From: JAKFYM01 sp964416595
GTDB lineage: Bacteria > Bdellovibrionota > UBA1018 > CAIPTA01
Assembly (NCBI GenBank): GCA_964416595.1
Contig: CAYQES010000010.1
Span: forward strand, 12,513-76,512
Direction: 5' to 3'
DNA length: 64,000 nucleotides
Positions 8,434-16,847 of this stretch are shown here, piece by piece; within the stretch, counting starts at the first letter, position 1, and every line of letters starts with the position of its first letter. Below the pieces are notes generated by a model. The model saw only the letters and a program-made list of their open reading frames with translations, made no database searches and had not been told where the DNA came from. The position numbers and the translations under genes are program-made.

Positions 8434-9400
8434 TCTTGTAGTAATCCGGTACTTTGATTTTCCCTTGGATCATCTGTGTTTTTAATTGTTCGAGCCTGGC
8501 GCGAATTTCAGGGTTAAGGATTTTTTCATTGTGGGCATCCAGGGCATAATCCACGCCTTTATTTTCGAGGCCAAAGCGGGCGGTACCTCCGGAAAATTTT
8601 CCGTCTTTTACAGATTGAATGAGATCAAAAACAGCAACGTCCACCCGCTTTAGCATGCTCGTGAGCACAAAACCGGGTTTCACCCAGTTTTGGTTAGAGT
8701 CCACACCGATGGCGAACTTTTTCTTTTCCTCGGCGGCGTCAAACAAGCCATAGTTTGAGGCACCTGCAGCCCCATAGATCACATCCACGCCCTGATTGTA
8801 TTGAGATAATGCCAATTCTTTGGCTTTAGCAGGATTGTTCCAAGAGTCGCTCGTGACACCCACATAATTATTCACGATCACGGCTTTCGGATTCACATGC
8901 TTTACACCAGCCTCATAGCCCATTTGAAACCGGCGGATCAAGGGCACATCCATACCGCCCAAAAATCCCACCTTGCCCGTTTTACTCACAAGAGCCGCAG
9001 CAGCCCCCATCAAAAAGCTTCCTTGGTGCTCTTCAAACAATAAATTGCGCACATTGGGCTGCACCACTTCTGCGTCCACCAAACCGAATTTTAAATGGGG
9101 AAATTGCGGGGCCACGCGCTTGATTGCATCGCTCATGGAAAAGCCCACTCCGATGATCAAATCGAATTTTTTTTGCGCGAAACTGCGCATGGTGGATTCC
9201 ACGGCCGCGTCGTCCATGGTTTCCACGTATTTTAATTGGATGCCTAAATCTTTTTTGGCTTTTTCTGCTCCCGCATAGGCCGCAGCGTTGAAGGATTTAT
9301 CGTCCCGCCCCCCCTTATCTAAAACCAAAGCCACCCGAATTGGCTCGGCCAAGGCAGTAGAAAAAAGCGTAGAAAATAAAAACAAAAAAAGAAGTCTCAT
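8420..9400 (-). CDS. BMP-family nucleoside-binding protein, exported
   Basis: 326 residues after choosing ATG 9400, which begins a clear Sec signal peptide (RLLFLFLFSTLFSTALA) with cleavage before EP. The mature start IRVALVLDKGGRDDKSFN is the classic BMP/PnrA motif; the GGRDDKSFN loop contacts the nucleoside base and ribose in solved relatives. It lacks a lipobox cysteine, so it should be a free periplasmic protein. It is first in the importer operon and has a good sigma-70 promoter upstream (9425-9452). Confidence 0.9.
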   Translation of the reverse strand: MRLLFLFLFSTLFSTALAEPIRVALVLDKGGRDDKSFNAAAYAGAEKAKKDLGIQLKYVETMDDAAVESTMRSFAQKKFDLIIGVGFSMSDAIKRVAPQFPHLKFGLVDAEVVQPNVRNLLFEEHQGSFLMGAAAALVSKTGKVGFLGGMDVPLIRRFQMGYEAGVKHVNPKAVIVNNYVGVTSDSWNNPAKAKELALSQYNQGVDVIYGAAGASNYGLFDAAEEKKKFAIGVDSNQNWVKPGFVLTSMLKRVDVAVFDLIQSVKDGKFSGGTARFGLENKGVDYALDAHNEKILNPEIRARLEQLKTQMIQGKIKVPDYYKNAKK

Positions 9401-9424
9401 AGGCTTTTGGTTTCCTTTGCGGCG

Positions 9425-9452
9425 ACTATAATGCATCTCCTCTCTAGAGCAA
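9425..9452 (-). promoter_or_regulatory. Sigma-70-type promoter of the nucleoside importer operon
   Basis: On the - strand TTGCTC (9452-9447), a 16-bp spacer and TATAGT (9430-9425) match the housekeeping consensus at four of six and five of six positions. The leader to ATG 9400 is short and contains AAAGGA as a possible ribosome site. No operator-like palindrome is seen in this leader. Confidence 0.6.
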
Positions 9453-9514
9453 GCTTCTTTCACGTTTCCGGCAGCAAAAAATCTGACAAAAATTCACTGC
9501 GATATCAAGCATGT

Positions 9515-9549
9515 ATGCCACATAGCTGGCATTCTTTCGCGCTTAGCGC
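9515..9549. repeat. Two short palindromes upstream of the exported protein at 9576
   Basis: ATGCCA (9515-9520) and TGGCAT (9527-9532) form a perfect inverted repeat with a 6-nt centre, and GCGCTTAGCGC (9539-9549) is a perfect 11-bp palindrome directly before a TATCCT box. They lie between the divergent importer operon and the 9576 gene. They may be operators; function is not shown. Confidence 0.35.
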
Positions 9550-9575
9550 TATCCTAAATAGCAGGAGGAGTTTTC

Positions 9576-9926
9576 ATGCGTATTTTTTTAGTATTTGCCC
9601 TCTTACTTCAAGTTTCATCCGTAGCCATGGCTAGCGGGCTTTTTGGCAATAACAAAGCGGATGATAGTTTCGCCGTAAAATCCATTGAAGGGCGCCAAGC
9701 CATTCTTGAAGGCAAACCAAAAGATTTGAAAGTAGGCGACTCCCTTTATTTTATGCGTAGTCCATTTAAGTTCACCGTAAGCTCAGTCAAAGGAAACACC
9801 GTCACTGTAACGCTACCGGAAAGTCATACGTTGGCCGAAGGCAATGCTTTACTTCGTTTCCCGAACGATGCCATTAAAAAGAACATACAGACCGAGAGCC
9901 GCCTAAAACAGGCCCTGGAAGAATAG
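9576..9926 (+). CDS. Small exported protein, unknown function
   Basis: 116 residues with a signal peptide of about 19 residues (cleavage near AMA-S). The mature part looks all-beta: VKSIEGRQAILEG, LKVGDSLYFMRSPFKFTVSSVKGNTVTVTLPE resembles a small barrel with a GD turn, seen in many periplasmic Bdellovibrio-type proteins. A very strong ribosome site (AGGAGGAG) lies 6 nt before the ATG, suggesting high expression. It converges on the MMPL gene with 1 bp between the stops. I do not assign a function. Confidence 0.65.
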   Translation: MRIFLVFALLLQVSSVAMASGLFGNNKADDSFAVKSIEGRQAILEGKPKDLKVGDSLYFMRSPFKFTVSSVKGNTVTVTLPESHTLAEGNALLRFPNDAIKKNIQTESRLKQALEE

Positions 9927-9927
9927 A

Positions 9928-12219
9928 TCAGGAATTAGCTCGCACTCGCTCCCCTCGATACACTGGCCAAATCACCATGCACACCAAGTACATGGAAACT
10001 TGGCCCAATACCGAAACCCAAGCGATGCCTTTTAGCATCCCAGCTTCCGCAAAAAACAAAGAACCAAAACCAGCCATAGTGGTAAACACTGAAAGATGCA
10101 CCGCTTGAGCCACGAAACGTGCCGCTGGTAAAGCGCCATACCTCTCCCGCTCCCTGTGGCGCACATGCACTCCCATATCAATACCGGCAGCCAGCACAGC
10201 GGGCACCATAGCCACGTTCAAAATAGAAAAGCGCACACCCACTAGTCCCATCAAAGCAATCAACACAAAAATCCCGGCGATCAACTGGAACTCAAGATCT
10301 AAAGCATCCAAGAAATTACGAAAATCCAATCCCATCACCACGAAGGCACCAGCCAAAAAAACTAGCAAAATGATTAAACCGTCGTGGGTGATGTGATCCA
10401 AAATCTCCGTGAAAATTGTCACGTCGCTACCCACTTTAATTCCCGGAAAAACCTGTCGCGCTTCTTGTAATACATTGGAAAAAGCTCTGAGAGCGGGCGC
10501 TTGATCTAAATCCTGGGCCGGATACGCCAATACAATGTTTCCACTTTGGCCAAAAGCATCGGCTAATTGAGGGGGCAGATCTTTGCGCTGATTGGGCTTA
10601 GCTTCTAAGAGCCTTCGCACATCATTTGCGTCCATCCCAGATTTTGCGCCAAGTTCACTATCGGAAAGGCGCGTGAGACGGCTCGACAAACGCTCAATTT
10701 CTGCAAAACGATCTTCTGCATCTTCTGGAATCAAGCGATAGAGGGAAATCGCATCTTGTACCAACTCCTTGCGGGAAGAATCTTTTAGCCAAGCCTCGAG
10801 CGCTTTTGCCTGCTTAGCATCGGTGGCTAAAAGCGCCGCTGGCGTAAAGCTGCGGCCGAAAAGATCATTCACAAACTGATTTCTTTCCCTAGTTTCCTGG
10901 GAAAGATTGTGCATGCGTTTAAAGTCGTACTCAAACTCCGCTTGCCATGCACCCCAACAAGCGAGGAGCACAAAAGGCGGAATCACCCAACGCATTTTTC
11001 GACCAAAAGGATACAAACCAAAAGCTTCCCGCAATTTGGTGAAATGGGGCTTTTCCCGCAGAACAAGCGCCATCACGGGAAACATACACACATAAACAAT
11101 ATATATAGATAAAATCCCTACGCCAGCAATCTTACCCAATTCCGAGAAGCCGCGAAAATCACTAAAAGAAAGAATAAGAAACGCAGCAGCGGAAGTGATC
11201 GCCGCTGATCCTAAAGCTCGGCCCGTATACAAATAGGATCGTTCAAGCGCCCTGGTAGGAGAATGGCCAGAAGCCAGCTCTTGCTGAAAGCGCCTCACCA
11301 AATGCACGCCATACTCCACACCCATGCCGCCTAAAATCGCGAGCAAAAAACCCGTAAGGATATTGATCTGGCCCACGAGCAAATGCGCGGCCCCGAGAGT
11401 CCAAGCCATGGCCACACTCACAGCCAACACCATAAGTGCGGAACCCCGAAAAGAACCCAAACCAAAAATCAGAATAAAAGCCACCCCCGCTAAAGAAAGA
11501 ACGGAGGTGAATTGGATGTCTTTTTCAATTTGGTAGGTGTCGTTTACTTTATCCACATAACGACCCACTAAAGTGAAGGGCGTTGTGCCCAAGGCGGACT
11601 TTAAAGAACTATCTACTTCGGCCACAAGCTCCCTAGATTTCCCCAAATCCTCGGAGTCAAAAGCAGGTTTCGCCAAAACCATGGCAAAGCGCTTATCGGC
11701 AGAGATAAAGTAGCGGTCTTTTTTGCCTATGTCCAAGCGCTTCAGCCTAGATTTCGCACGCCGTAAATTTTGTTTTTGGTCCGCATCGGACTCTAAACCA
11801 AGATCAATCAAGCCACTTTTGCCGTTATTGGCGATGATCCGCCCGGCTTCCAGCACTTCTTCAAAATCTTTTTCCGGCAAAAGATAAAGCGCCTGATCGC
11901 GCAAGCTATATTCTTCTCTCTCATGGAACGTGTAGCGGATCTTAGGTTGGGATTTTAACAGTTCCGCTACTTTTGTGAGTTGAGCCTCGGGTTTTTCCAT
12001 GGGACCCAAGAGCACGATCAAATAACCCACGCCGCCCACTTCTTTGGAAACCGCTTGCAGGTCTAAAACACTTTGCCGGTTTTCCGGCAAAAGATCCGCT
12101 AAGGATAAACGAATGGGCAAATCCAAGCCGCGGCTAAGGCCCAAACCCGCCACGAGCAAAGCGAACACAAAACCCACCCAACGGTGGCGCAAATTCCAAA
12201 GGAGTACTTTTCCTAACAC
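9928..12219 (-). CDS. RND/MMPL-family exporter
   Basis: 763 residues arranged as one hydrophobic N-terminal segment, a large periplasmic loop, five to six membrane segments, then the same pattern repeated. The segment GGMGVEYGVHLVRRFQQELASG in the first half and ILAAGIDMGVHV-type sequence in the second are the MMPL signatures (G-D/E-x-G proton-relay region), and the start RHRWVGFVFALLVAGLG is typical. Relatives such as HpnN move hopanoids or other lipids out of the inner membrane, so lipid export is the best guess. It starts with GTG; AGGGGC before it may be the ribosome site. Confidence 0.8.
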   Translation of the reverse strand: MLGKVLLWNLRHRWVGFVFALLVAGLGLSRGLDLPIRLSLADLLPENRQSVLDLQAVSKEVGGVGYLIVLLGPMEKPEAQLTKVAELLKSQPKIRYTFHEREEYSLRDQALYLLPEKDFEEVLEAGRIIANNGKSGLIDLGLESDADQKQNLRRAKSRLKRLDIGKKDRYFISADKRFAMVLAKPAFDSEDLGKSRELVAEVDSSLKSALGTTPFTLVGRYVDKVNDTYQIEKDIQFTSVLSLAGVAFILIFGLGSFRGSALMVLAVSVAMAWTLGAAHLLVGQINILTGFLLAILGGMGVEYGVHLVRRFQQELASGHSPTRALERSYLYTGRALGSAAITSAAAFLILSFSDFRGFSELGKIAGVGILSIYIVYVCMFPVMALVLREKPHFTKLREAFGLYPFGRKMRWVIPPFVLLACWGAWQAEFEYDFKRMHNLSQETRERNQFVNDLFGRSFTPAALLATDAKQAKALEAWLKDSSRKELVQDAISLYRLIPEDAEDRFAEIERLSSRLTRLSDSELGAKSGMDANDVRRLLEAKPNQRKDLPPQLADAFGQSGNIVLAYPAQDLDQAPALRAFSNVLQEARQVFPGIKVGSDVTIFTEILDHITHDGLIILLVFLAGAFVVMGLDFRNFLDALDLEFQLIAGIFVLIALMGLVGVRFSILNVAMVPAVLAAGIDMGVHVRHRERERYGALPAARFVAQAVHLSVFTTMAGFGSLFFAEAGMLKGIAWVSVLGQVSMYLVCMVIWPVYRGERVRANS

Positions 12220-12246
12220 GCCCCTAATCTACCACTTCTGTTGAGC

Positions 12247-13140
12247 CTAGCGAAACAAAAGTGGCAGAGTGATACGAGTGCGACCATGGGCGGCAGGAAA
12301 GCGTAGACCAGAAAAATATTTGCGCACCAGGGTTTGGGGTTTGCTTTTGTTATTACCCTCAAGGGAAACCAAACTATCGGCCAAAATTTCAGGAGAAGAC
12401 GCAACTCCCGAAGGCGAAACCCCAACGCGTACACTCAGTACTCCATGGCAACGGCCCTCTTGGGCCAAGGCATCCACCAAACCTTGCACCGCTTCGTCTA
12501 AAACCGGCGCCACTTGCTTGGCCCGTAAAGCTCCTTGCAAAAAAGGCTTTGGCTCCGTGAACCAACCATGCACCACGAGCCGAGCCTCCCTTGGATCCCG
12601 CGTTCCCGTGACGGGCGTTACCCCGTGGGGTAAACGGGGATCGAACACCACCAAGCGATTGAACTTAGGTGCCACACGCTCCACGAAACTCGAAAGCTCT
12701 CGATCCTTAGCATCTTGAAAATTTTGCCAGTACTGGAGCACTTGCGGTCGGAGCAATAGAGTTTCCCCGCCCTTAAAGCCCAAGCGCTTCGGACTCAAAG
12801 AAAACACAAAAGCCCAGGGACCATGGGGAACATCGGAATGGAGTTGCTGCTGGCAACCTTCCACATAGTAGCTCAGCCAGGGCGGCGTGATGCCCCAGCA
12901 GCCCAAATTCTCCTGACCCCAACGCACCAAATGCTGCAAAAATGCGCCATAGATTTTTTGCGGGAAAAAATGATCTGCTGGCGTGCGCACCAGGGTGTAT
13001 TGATCTGGCACATGCCAATAATCCCACACAAACCGTTGGCTCGTGGTGGCTTTAGGATCCCGGAAGCGCTCGTCAAACACCGAACGTAAGGCCGGAGCGC
13101 CAGGAAAAAACCGATCTTGCAACCAGAGATGCTTAGGCAT
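12247..13140 (-). CDS. 2OG-Fe(II) oxygenase-like domain fused to a TonB/AgmX-like C-terminal domain
   Basis: 297 residues with no signal peptide. The N-terminal two thirds carries the oxygenase pattern: HSD (H101, D103) after a beta-rich stretch, a distal PHGVTPV histidine (about 172) and the 2-oxoglutarate arginine in ARLVVHGWF (about 187). Residues 205-297 look like the AgmX/PglI and TonB C-terminal fold: a CHGVLSVRVGVSPSG strand pair, then YFSGLRFPAAHGRTRITLPLLF. I chose ATG 13140, preceded by AGAAGGGAG; GTG 13155 is the alternative. Both halves are called from motifs, not alignment, so the fusion is a strong suggestion rather than proof. A hydroxylase acting on a protein or small molecule is likely. 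Confidence 0.65.
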   Translation of the reverse strand: MPKHLWLQDRFFPGAPALRSVFDERFRDPKATTSQRFVWDYWHVPDQYTLVRTPADHFFPQKIYGAFLQHLVRWGQENLGCWGITPPWLSYYVEGCQQQLHSDVPHGPWAFVFSLSPKRLGFKGGETLLLRPQVLQYWQNFQDAKDRELSSFVERVAPKFNRLVVFDPRLPHGVTPVTGTRDPREARLVVHGWFTEPKPFLQGALRAKQVAPVLDEAVQGLVDALAQEGRCHGVLSVRVGVSPSGVASSPEILADSLVSLEGNNKSKPQTLVRKYFSGLRFPAAHGRTRITLPLLFR

Positions 13141-13191
13141 GCTCCCTTCTACCACTTGCCTTTAAATCGTAAAAATTTTAGTTTTGGACCC

Positions 13192-13611
13192 ATGAAATCT
13201 TTCCGCAAAGAACTTGTTTTCGAGATCCCCAAACGCCTGGCCTTCATCAACATCACCGAAGAAGTGGAGGCCTGCCTGGAAAAGAGCGGCATCCAAGAGG
13301 GCTTATGCCTCGTGAACTCCATGCATATTTCTTCCTCGGTCTTTATCAATGATGACGAACGGGGCCTACACCAAGATTTTGAAACCTTCCTAGAAAATCT
13401 CGTGCCCCACGGCCCCATCGAGCAATACCGCCACAATGATACGGGGGAGGACAACGCGGACGCCCACATCAAACGGCAGGTGATGGGCCGGGAGGTGGTG
13501 GTGGCCATTACGGATGGACGCCTGGATTTTGGCCCTTGGGAACAAATTTTCTACGGAGAGTTCGACGGTAAACGGAAAAAACGGGTGCTCGTGAAAATCA
13601 TCGGTCAGTAA
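13192..13611 (+). CDS. YjbQ/UPF0047-family protein (thiamine phosphate synthase-like)
   Basis: 139 residues, the usual length. Family motifs are SMHISSSVFINDDE, the histidine-rich RHNDTGEDNADAHIKRQVMG, and the C-terminal GRLDFGPWEQIFYGEFDG. Members bind a metal at the conserved histidines, and some have weak thiamine-phosphate synthase activity. ATG 13192 is 51 bp from the divergent oxygenase start, so both promoters share this short gap. The end is 4 bp from the convergent SIMPL gene. Confidence 0.85.
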   Translation: MKSFRKELVFEIPKRLAFINITEEVEACLEKSGIQEGLCLVNSMHISSSVFINDDERGLHQDFETFLENLVPHGPIEQYRHNDTGEDNADAHIKRQVMGREVVVAITDGRLDFGPWEQIFYGEFDGKRKKRVLVKIIGQ

Positions 13612-13615
13612 CCAG

Positions 13616-14329
13616 TTACTGCATCTCGTACTCCACGGAAACCCGGGAGCTAATATTGATCTCCCCCGGAGCCACGGACGTGGAATCCGCCATTTCCGCC
13701 CCCCCCTTCATCATCGCCATGGGTGCGTGAGCATATACGGGCGGTTGGTGCTGCACGGAACTATCCGAAATCCTCAAAACTCCTTTTAAACTACGCTTAC
13801 TGGATTTTGCCAAAGCTTCCGCCCGGCTTAAGGCATTCTTCATGGCCAAATCCAGGGCCTGCAATTCCACTTCTTGGCGCTTTTCTGTGGCAAAATTTAC
13901 TCCCTGTAGAAGCACGGCCACATCTTCGGTGCCCTTGCCCACTAAAGCATCCAATAAAGTTCCCACGCTCTCGAGTTTCCGCACCGTAACGCTAAGACCA
14001 TGCTCCAATTGATACCCTAAGAAAACCTGTTTGCCGTTCTGTTCGTAGCGATATTCGGGCTGCAGGGAGAAATTGGTGGTTTGGATATCTTTGGCTTCGA
14101 TCCGAAACTCGTCTTTCAGCACCTTTTCCACCCGGGTCATTTCTTTGGCATTCTTCGTTTGTGCCAATTTGGCTTCTTTCCCCTTGGTGCGCACCTGCAA
14201 ATTCAAGGTGGCTTTATCGGGCCTCACGGACATTTCCCCCTCCCCCCGCACAGCGATGGTGCGGGGAAATTCTGGAGCGGCAAAAGTGGAAAGAGGGAGG
14301 GCAAGTAGTAGAAAAGAAAGTGCTTTCAT
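13616..14329 (-). CDS. SIMPL-domain (DUF541) exported protein
   Basis: 237 residues with a signal peptide (KALSFLLLALPLSTFAA). The mature start RTIAVRGEGEMSVRPDKATLNLQV is the defining SIMPL/DUF541 opening, and the closing ISSRVSVEYEM strand is typical. Relatives (YggE, BP26) form periplasmic or outer-membrane rings and affect oxidative stress and membrane integrity. ATG 14329 is chosen for the signal peptide; the frame runs further upstream without support. Confidence 0.85.
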   Translation of the reverse strand: MKALSFLLLALPLSTFAAPEFPRTIAVRGEGEMSVRPDKATLNLQVRTKGKEAKLAQTKNAKEMTRVEKVLKDEFRIEAKDIQTTNFSLQPEYRYEQNGKQVFLGYQLEHGLSVTVRKLESVGTLLDALVGKGTEDVAVLLQGVNFATEKRQEVELQALDLAMKNALSRAEALAKSSKRSLKGVLRISDSSVQHQPPVYAHAPMAMMKGGAEMADSTSVAPGEINISSRVSVEYEMQ

Positions 14330-14590
14330 AGCTTCAGGAAAGCAGGAAGCGGGCAAGCCGTCAAGGGCTTCTGCGCTAGCGAGCCAGGGCCCGGGAGCTA
14401 TTTTTGGCAGACTTCGCCAACCGGCGACGCATAAGCAGCACCACCGCACAGGCAAAAGTTTCAACTAATAAAGAAAAACTCTGTTGCATACTGGCTAAAC
14501 AAATATCTCTATAGTTTTGGGCTGTCAACTTATTGTGAGGAGAGGAGGAAGTTTATCCCTGGCTAATCCAGTTCCACTAAAAACCAAAAA

Positions 14591-16225
14591 CTAAGGCGAA
14601 CTCAAACTATCGAGCAAAATTTTGCGATCTTCGGGACTAAGAGCGTGAGACGCATTTTTCGGTGGCATCTTGGGTTGGCCTTGAGGATCACGCAAATATT
14701 TCAGCACCAGGCTTTCCCCATTTAGGTCTTTTTTATAATTCTTCATAGCTTCAAAGTCCGTGAGGGGCAGTTCGTAATCGGAGAGCACTGCGCCTACGCC
14801 CTGGTGGCATTCGCTGCAGCTCTGGAGAAAAATCTGGGTGGGGCGTCCAAGGTTTTCCACCAGGGCCCGGTTGATATCCGCGATGACTTTTTCCTCGGGG
14901 AAGGCCGGGATTTTTTGTTTTTTGCAATCTTCCAGGATTTTATCTTTACGGTTGAAAATTACGTTTTGGATTAAGTTTTCATCCGGCAGCCAGGAGCTCG
15001 TGAGGACAGAAGACAAAGAATTATCCTTTAACGCCCGGAATAGATCCTTTTGATTTTTCGCCCAATCGAGCAAAGGCTTATTTTCCGTTGAAAGGCCAAA
15101 ACAAATATTACCCATGGTTACCAAAAATCCGAGGGGGTTCTCCTTATCGAGCGTTACCGTCGGGCGGGGATAGGTGGGATCGGCTTTGCCCTGGATACCG
15201 AGGATCTCCTCCCACTTTAAGCTTGGATTTTTGCTGTTTTCGTTAGCCACTAGCAGAGGATCCACGATTGCGAGCTTGGCCGAATAAAAAAACTCTTCTC
15301 CCGTCATGGCGTGAGCCGTTTTTTCTAAGGGGTGCGCTACGAGCAGGTTTTCCCCGCTAAAAATTTTTGTGAGCCCACCTTTTTCCTTCGCGGCCAAAGG
15401 ATCCCGATCGGGCAACACAGGAGAAGAGACCGCGAATTTACCGGCCACTACGGCGGGCCATAGGGATTCATAAAAATAGGTTAATTCAGGGCTGTTCTCT
15501 TTTGGGCCGAAGCCTTGCATTTGTTGCCCGCGCATAGCGACAGCTAATAATTTTAATTTACAATCGGAATCTTCTTCGGCGCAAATCTCCGAGCAAACCT
15601 TGCGGGTTAAGATTTTTTCATTCGCGATTGTCACCCGGATGTCGTAGTTAATCACGTCGTTGCCTGTACCGAGAGGGATAGTTGATTGAAAATTACTTTC
15701 TTGCTGAATTTTCTCCAGCAACTCATTTTTTTTCATAAAATTCCCATCACCCGCGTGGGTTTCGGACCAAGGCGCGCGGCTAAAAATGGGCCCGCCGTTT
15801 TGGTGGCAGCCTAAGCAGAGGGTGCGGTTCGCTTTTTTTAGGATTGGGGTTTTGCCGGGTTCCAGCTGATCCAAGAGATAAAATTCGTAGCGGCCCTTGG
15901 CTTGATTCCAAGCGATGATTTCGGCCTGCTTGGTCTTGGGGGCATAACCCATGAAAAGGTCTGGATTTTTGAAAACAGGCAGAATGCGGGGGTCCTGGAA
16001 ATCTGCTTTATTTTTTACCAATGAGCGGCCATCGGGAATGGCGAGAAGCACCGTGGGGAACATAGCACTTTTCTCTCCCTCAAGAAGCCGCACTAAGCTG
16101 TCAAAATCCGTAGGGATTCCGGCTGCGAGCTTCCTCTCCACTTCCGTTTCGTACAATGGTTCGGGGCCGGCTAAAGCAAGGCTAGCCAGACAAAAGTAAA
16201 ATAAGAAAAATAGATTCTTTTTCAC
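14591..16225 (-). CDS. Exported protein with two haem c motifs
   Basis: 544 residues, signal peptide of about 19 residues. There are two CxxCH motifs: CLGCH at 137-141 in the middle and CSECH at 470-474 near the C-terminus. The C-terminal 75 residues look like a small class I cytochrome c, with a candidate methionine ligand in PKMPPKN (about 520). The middle motif (TLCLGCHQNGGPIFSR) lies in a domain I cannot name. Such proteins are periplasmic electron carriers or peroxidase-like enzymes, but no partner gene is nearby. The GTG start is supported by AGGAAG directly upstream. Confidence 0.75.
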   Translation of the reverse strand: MKKNLFFLFYFCLASLALAGPEPLYETEVERKLAAGIPTDFDSLVRLLEGEKSAMFPTVLLAIPDGRSLVKNKADFQDPRILPVFKNPDLFMGYAPKTKQAEIIAWNQAKGRYEFYLLDQLEPGKTPILKKANRTLCLGCHQNGGPIFSRAPWSETHAGDGNFMKKNELLEKIQQESNFQSTIPLGTGNDVINYDIRVTIANEKILTRKVCSEICAEEDSDCKLKLLAVAMRGQQMQGFGPKENSPELTYFYESLWPAVVAGKFAVSSPVLPDRDPLAAKEKGGLTKIFSGENLLVAHPLEKTAHAMTGEEFFYSAKLAIVDPLLVANENSKNPSLKWEEILGIQGKADPTYPRPTVTLDKENPLGFLVTMGNICFGLSTENKPLLDWAKNQKDLFRALKDNSLSSVLTSSWLPDENLIQNVIFNRKDKILEDCKKQKIPAFPEEKVIADINRALVENLGRPTQIFLQSCSECHQGVGAVLSDYELPLTDFEAMKNYKKDLNGESLVLKYLRDPQGQPKMPPKNASHALSPEDRKILLDSLSSP

Positions 16226-16284
16226 CTCTTCCTATCGGCAAATTTCTTCTATTTTTATATTTTCTCAGTGATTTTGCGGGAAAT

Positions 16285-16395
16285 ACGAAATACCGTGACC
16301 TCTTAAGCCGACGGTACCCAACCCCGTCACACGGTATTCGCAGGGGATCGTTTAAGGCAAGTTTAACACACGCCTATATTAAAAAGTAACCTGAC
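16285..16395. repeat. Imperfect palindrome and repeat-like motif in a low-GC patch
   Basis: AAATACCGTGAC (16288-16299) is mirrored by GTCACACGGTATT (about 16325-16337), an inverted repeat with a two-base insertion. AAAAAGTAACCTGACACC follows at about 16380-16397. It could be a REP-like element or a weak terminator of the small membrane protein gene on -. The rest of 16226-16403 shows nothing else. Confidence 0.3.
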
Positions 16396-16403
16396 ACCAC
16401 TTC

Positions 16404-16658
16404 CTATTTTTTCTTAAGCAAAGTCGCCGCGAAGATTCCAAATACTGAGCCCATCAAGCAAGAGCATAGACCAAGCGATAAAATGATAGTCCAAAAACCA
16501 AATTCGTCTCTAATGGTCAATGCAGAGACAAAAAACAAAACAATGGGGACTACGATCGAAATCGCATGGGTTCGATATCCTTTCTCGAACACAAAAGTAA
16601 TGGCGCCACTTATAAGGCAGGCCACAGCGAAGACAGCAATGATTAAAGATAATTCCAT
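16404..16658 (-). CDS. Small integral membrane protein, unknown function
   Basis: 84 residues forming three hydrophobic segments (about 1-20, 28-45, 50-75), ending with a lysine-rich tail (LLKKK). Codon use is AT-richer than in the flanking genes. ATG 16658 is the likely start; the frame extends to TTG 16697, and neither start has a convincing ribosome site. I do not recognise the family. Its isolated position within a low-GC patch hints at acquisition. Confidence 0.5.
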   Translation of the reverse strand: MELSLIIAVFAVACLISGAITFVFEKGYRTHAISIVVPIVLFFVSALTIRDEFGFWTIILSLGLCSCLMGSVFGIFAATLLKKK

Positions 16659-16768
16659 GGGGATCGAATATTTCAGCGACCCATGCGCGGTCAACAAGCC
16701 AATCTTTCACATATTTTATAAAGGCAGATTAGCAACCCTCACCAATCCCTAGACTTTACCCACCGCCC

Positions 16769-16783
16769 GTTCGATTTTCGAAC
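16769..16783. repeat. 15-bp inverted repeat upstream of the 16848 gene
   Basis: GTTCGA, a TTT centre and TCGAAC form a perfect inverted repeat 30 bp before the -35 box of the gene at 16848. It may be a regulator site; no known box is matched. Confidence 0.3.
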
Positions 16784-16812
16784 TCGCCTTGGCCGATTTT
16801 CAAACATCCACC

Positions 16813-16840
16813 TTGCACCCTCATCTCCTCACAATATAAA
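16813..16840 (+). promoter_or_regulatory. Sigma-70-type promoter giving a leaderless transcript for 16848
   Basis: TTGCAC (16813-16818), a 16-bp spacer and TATAAA (16835-16840) form a good promoter. The ATG follows only 7 nt after the -10 box, where transcription would start, and no Shine-Dalgarno is present. Confidence 0.6.
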
Positions 16841-16847
16841 AATAAGC

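Noticed and set aside
16560..16585. GGTTCGATATCC, like a tRNA T-loop
   Set aside because: The flanking bases do not form the T-stem or an acceptor stem, and it lies in the coding part of the small membrane protein.
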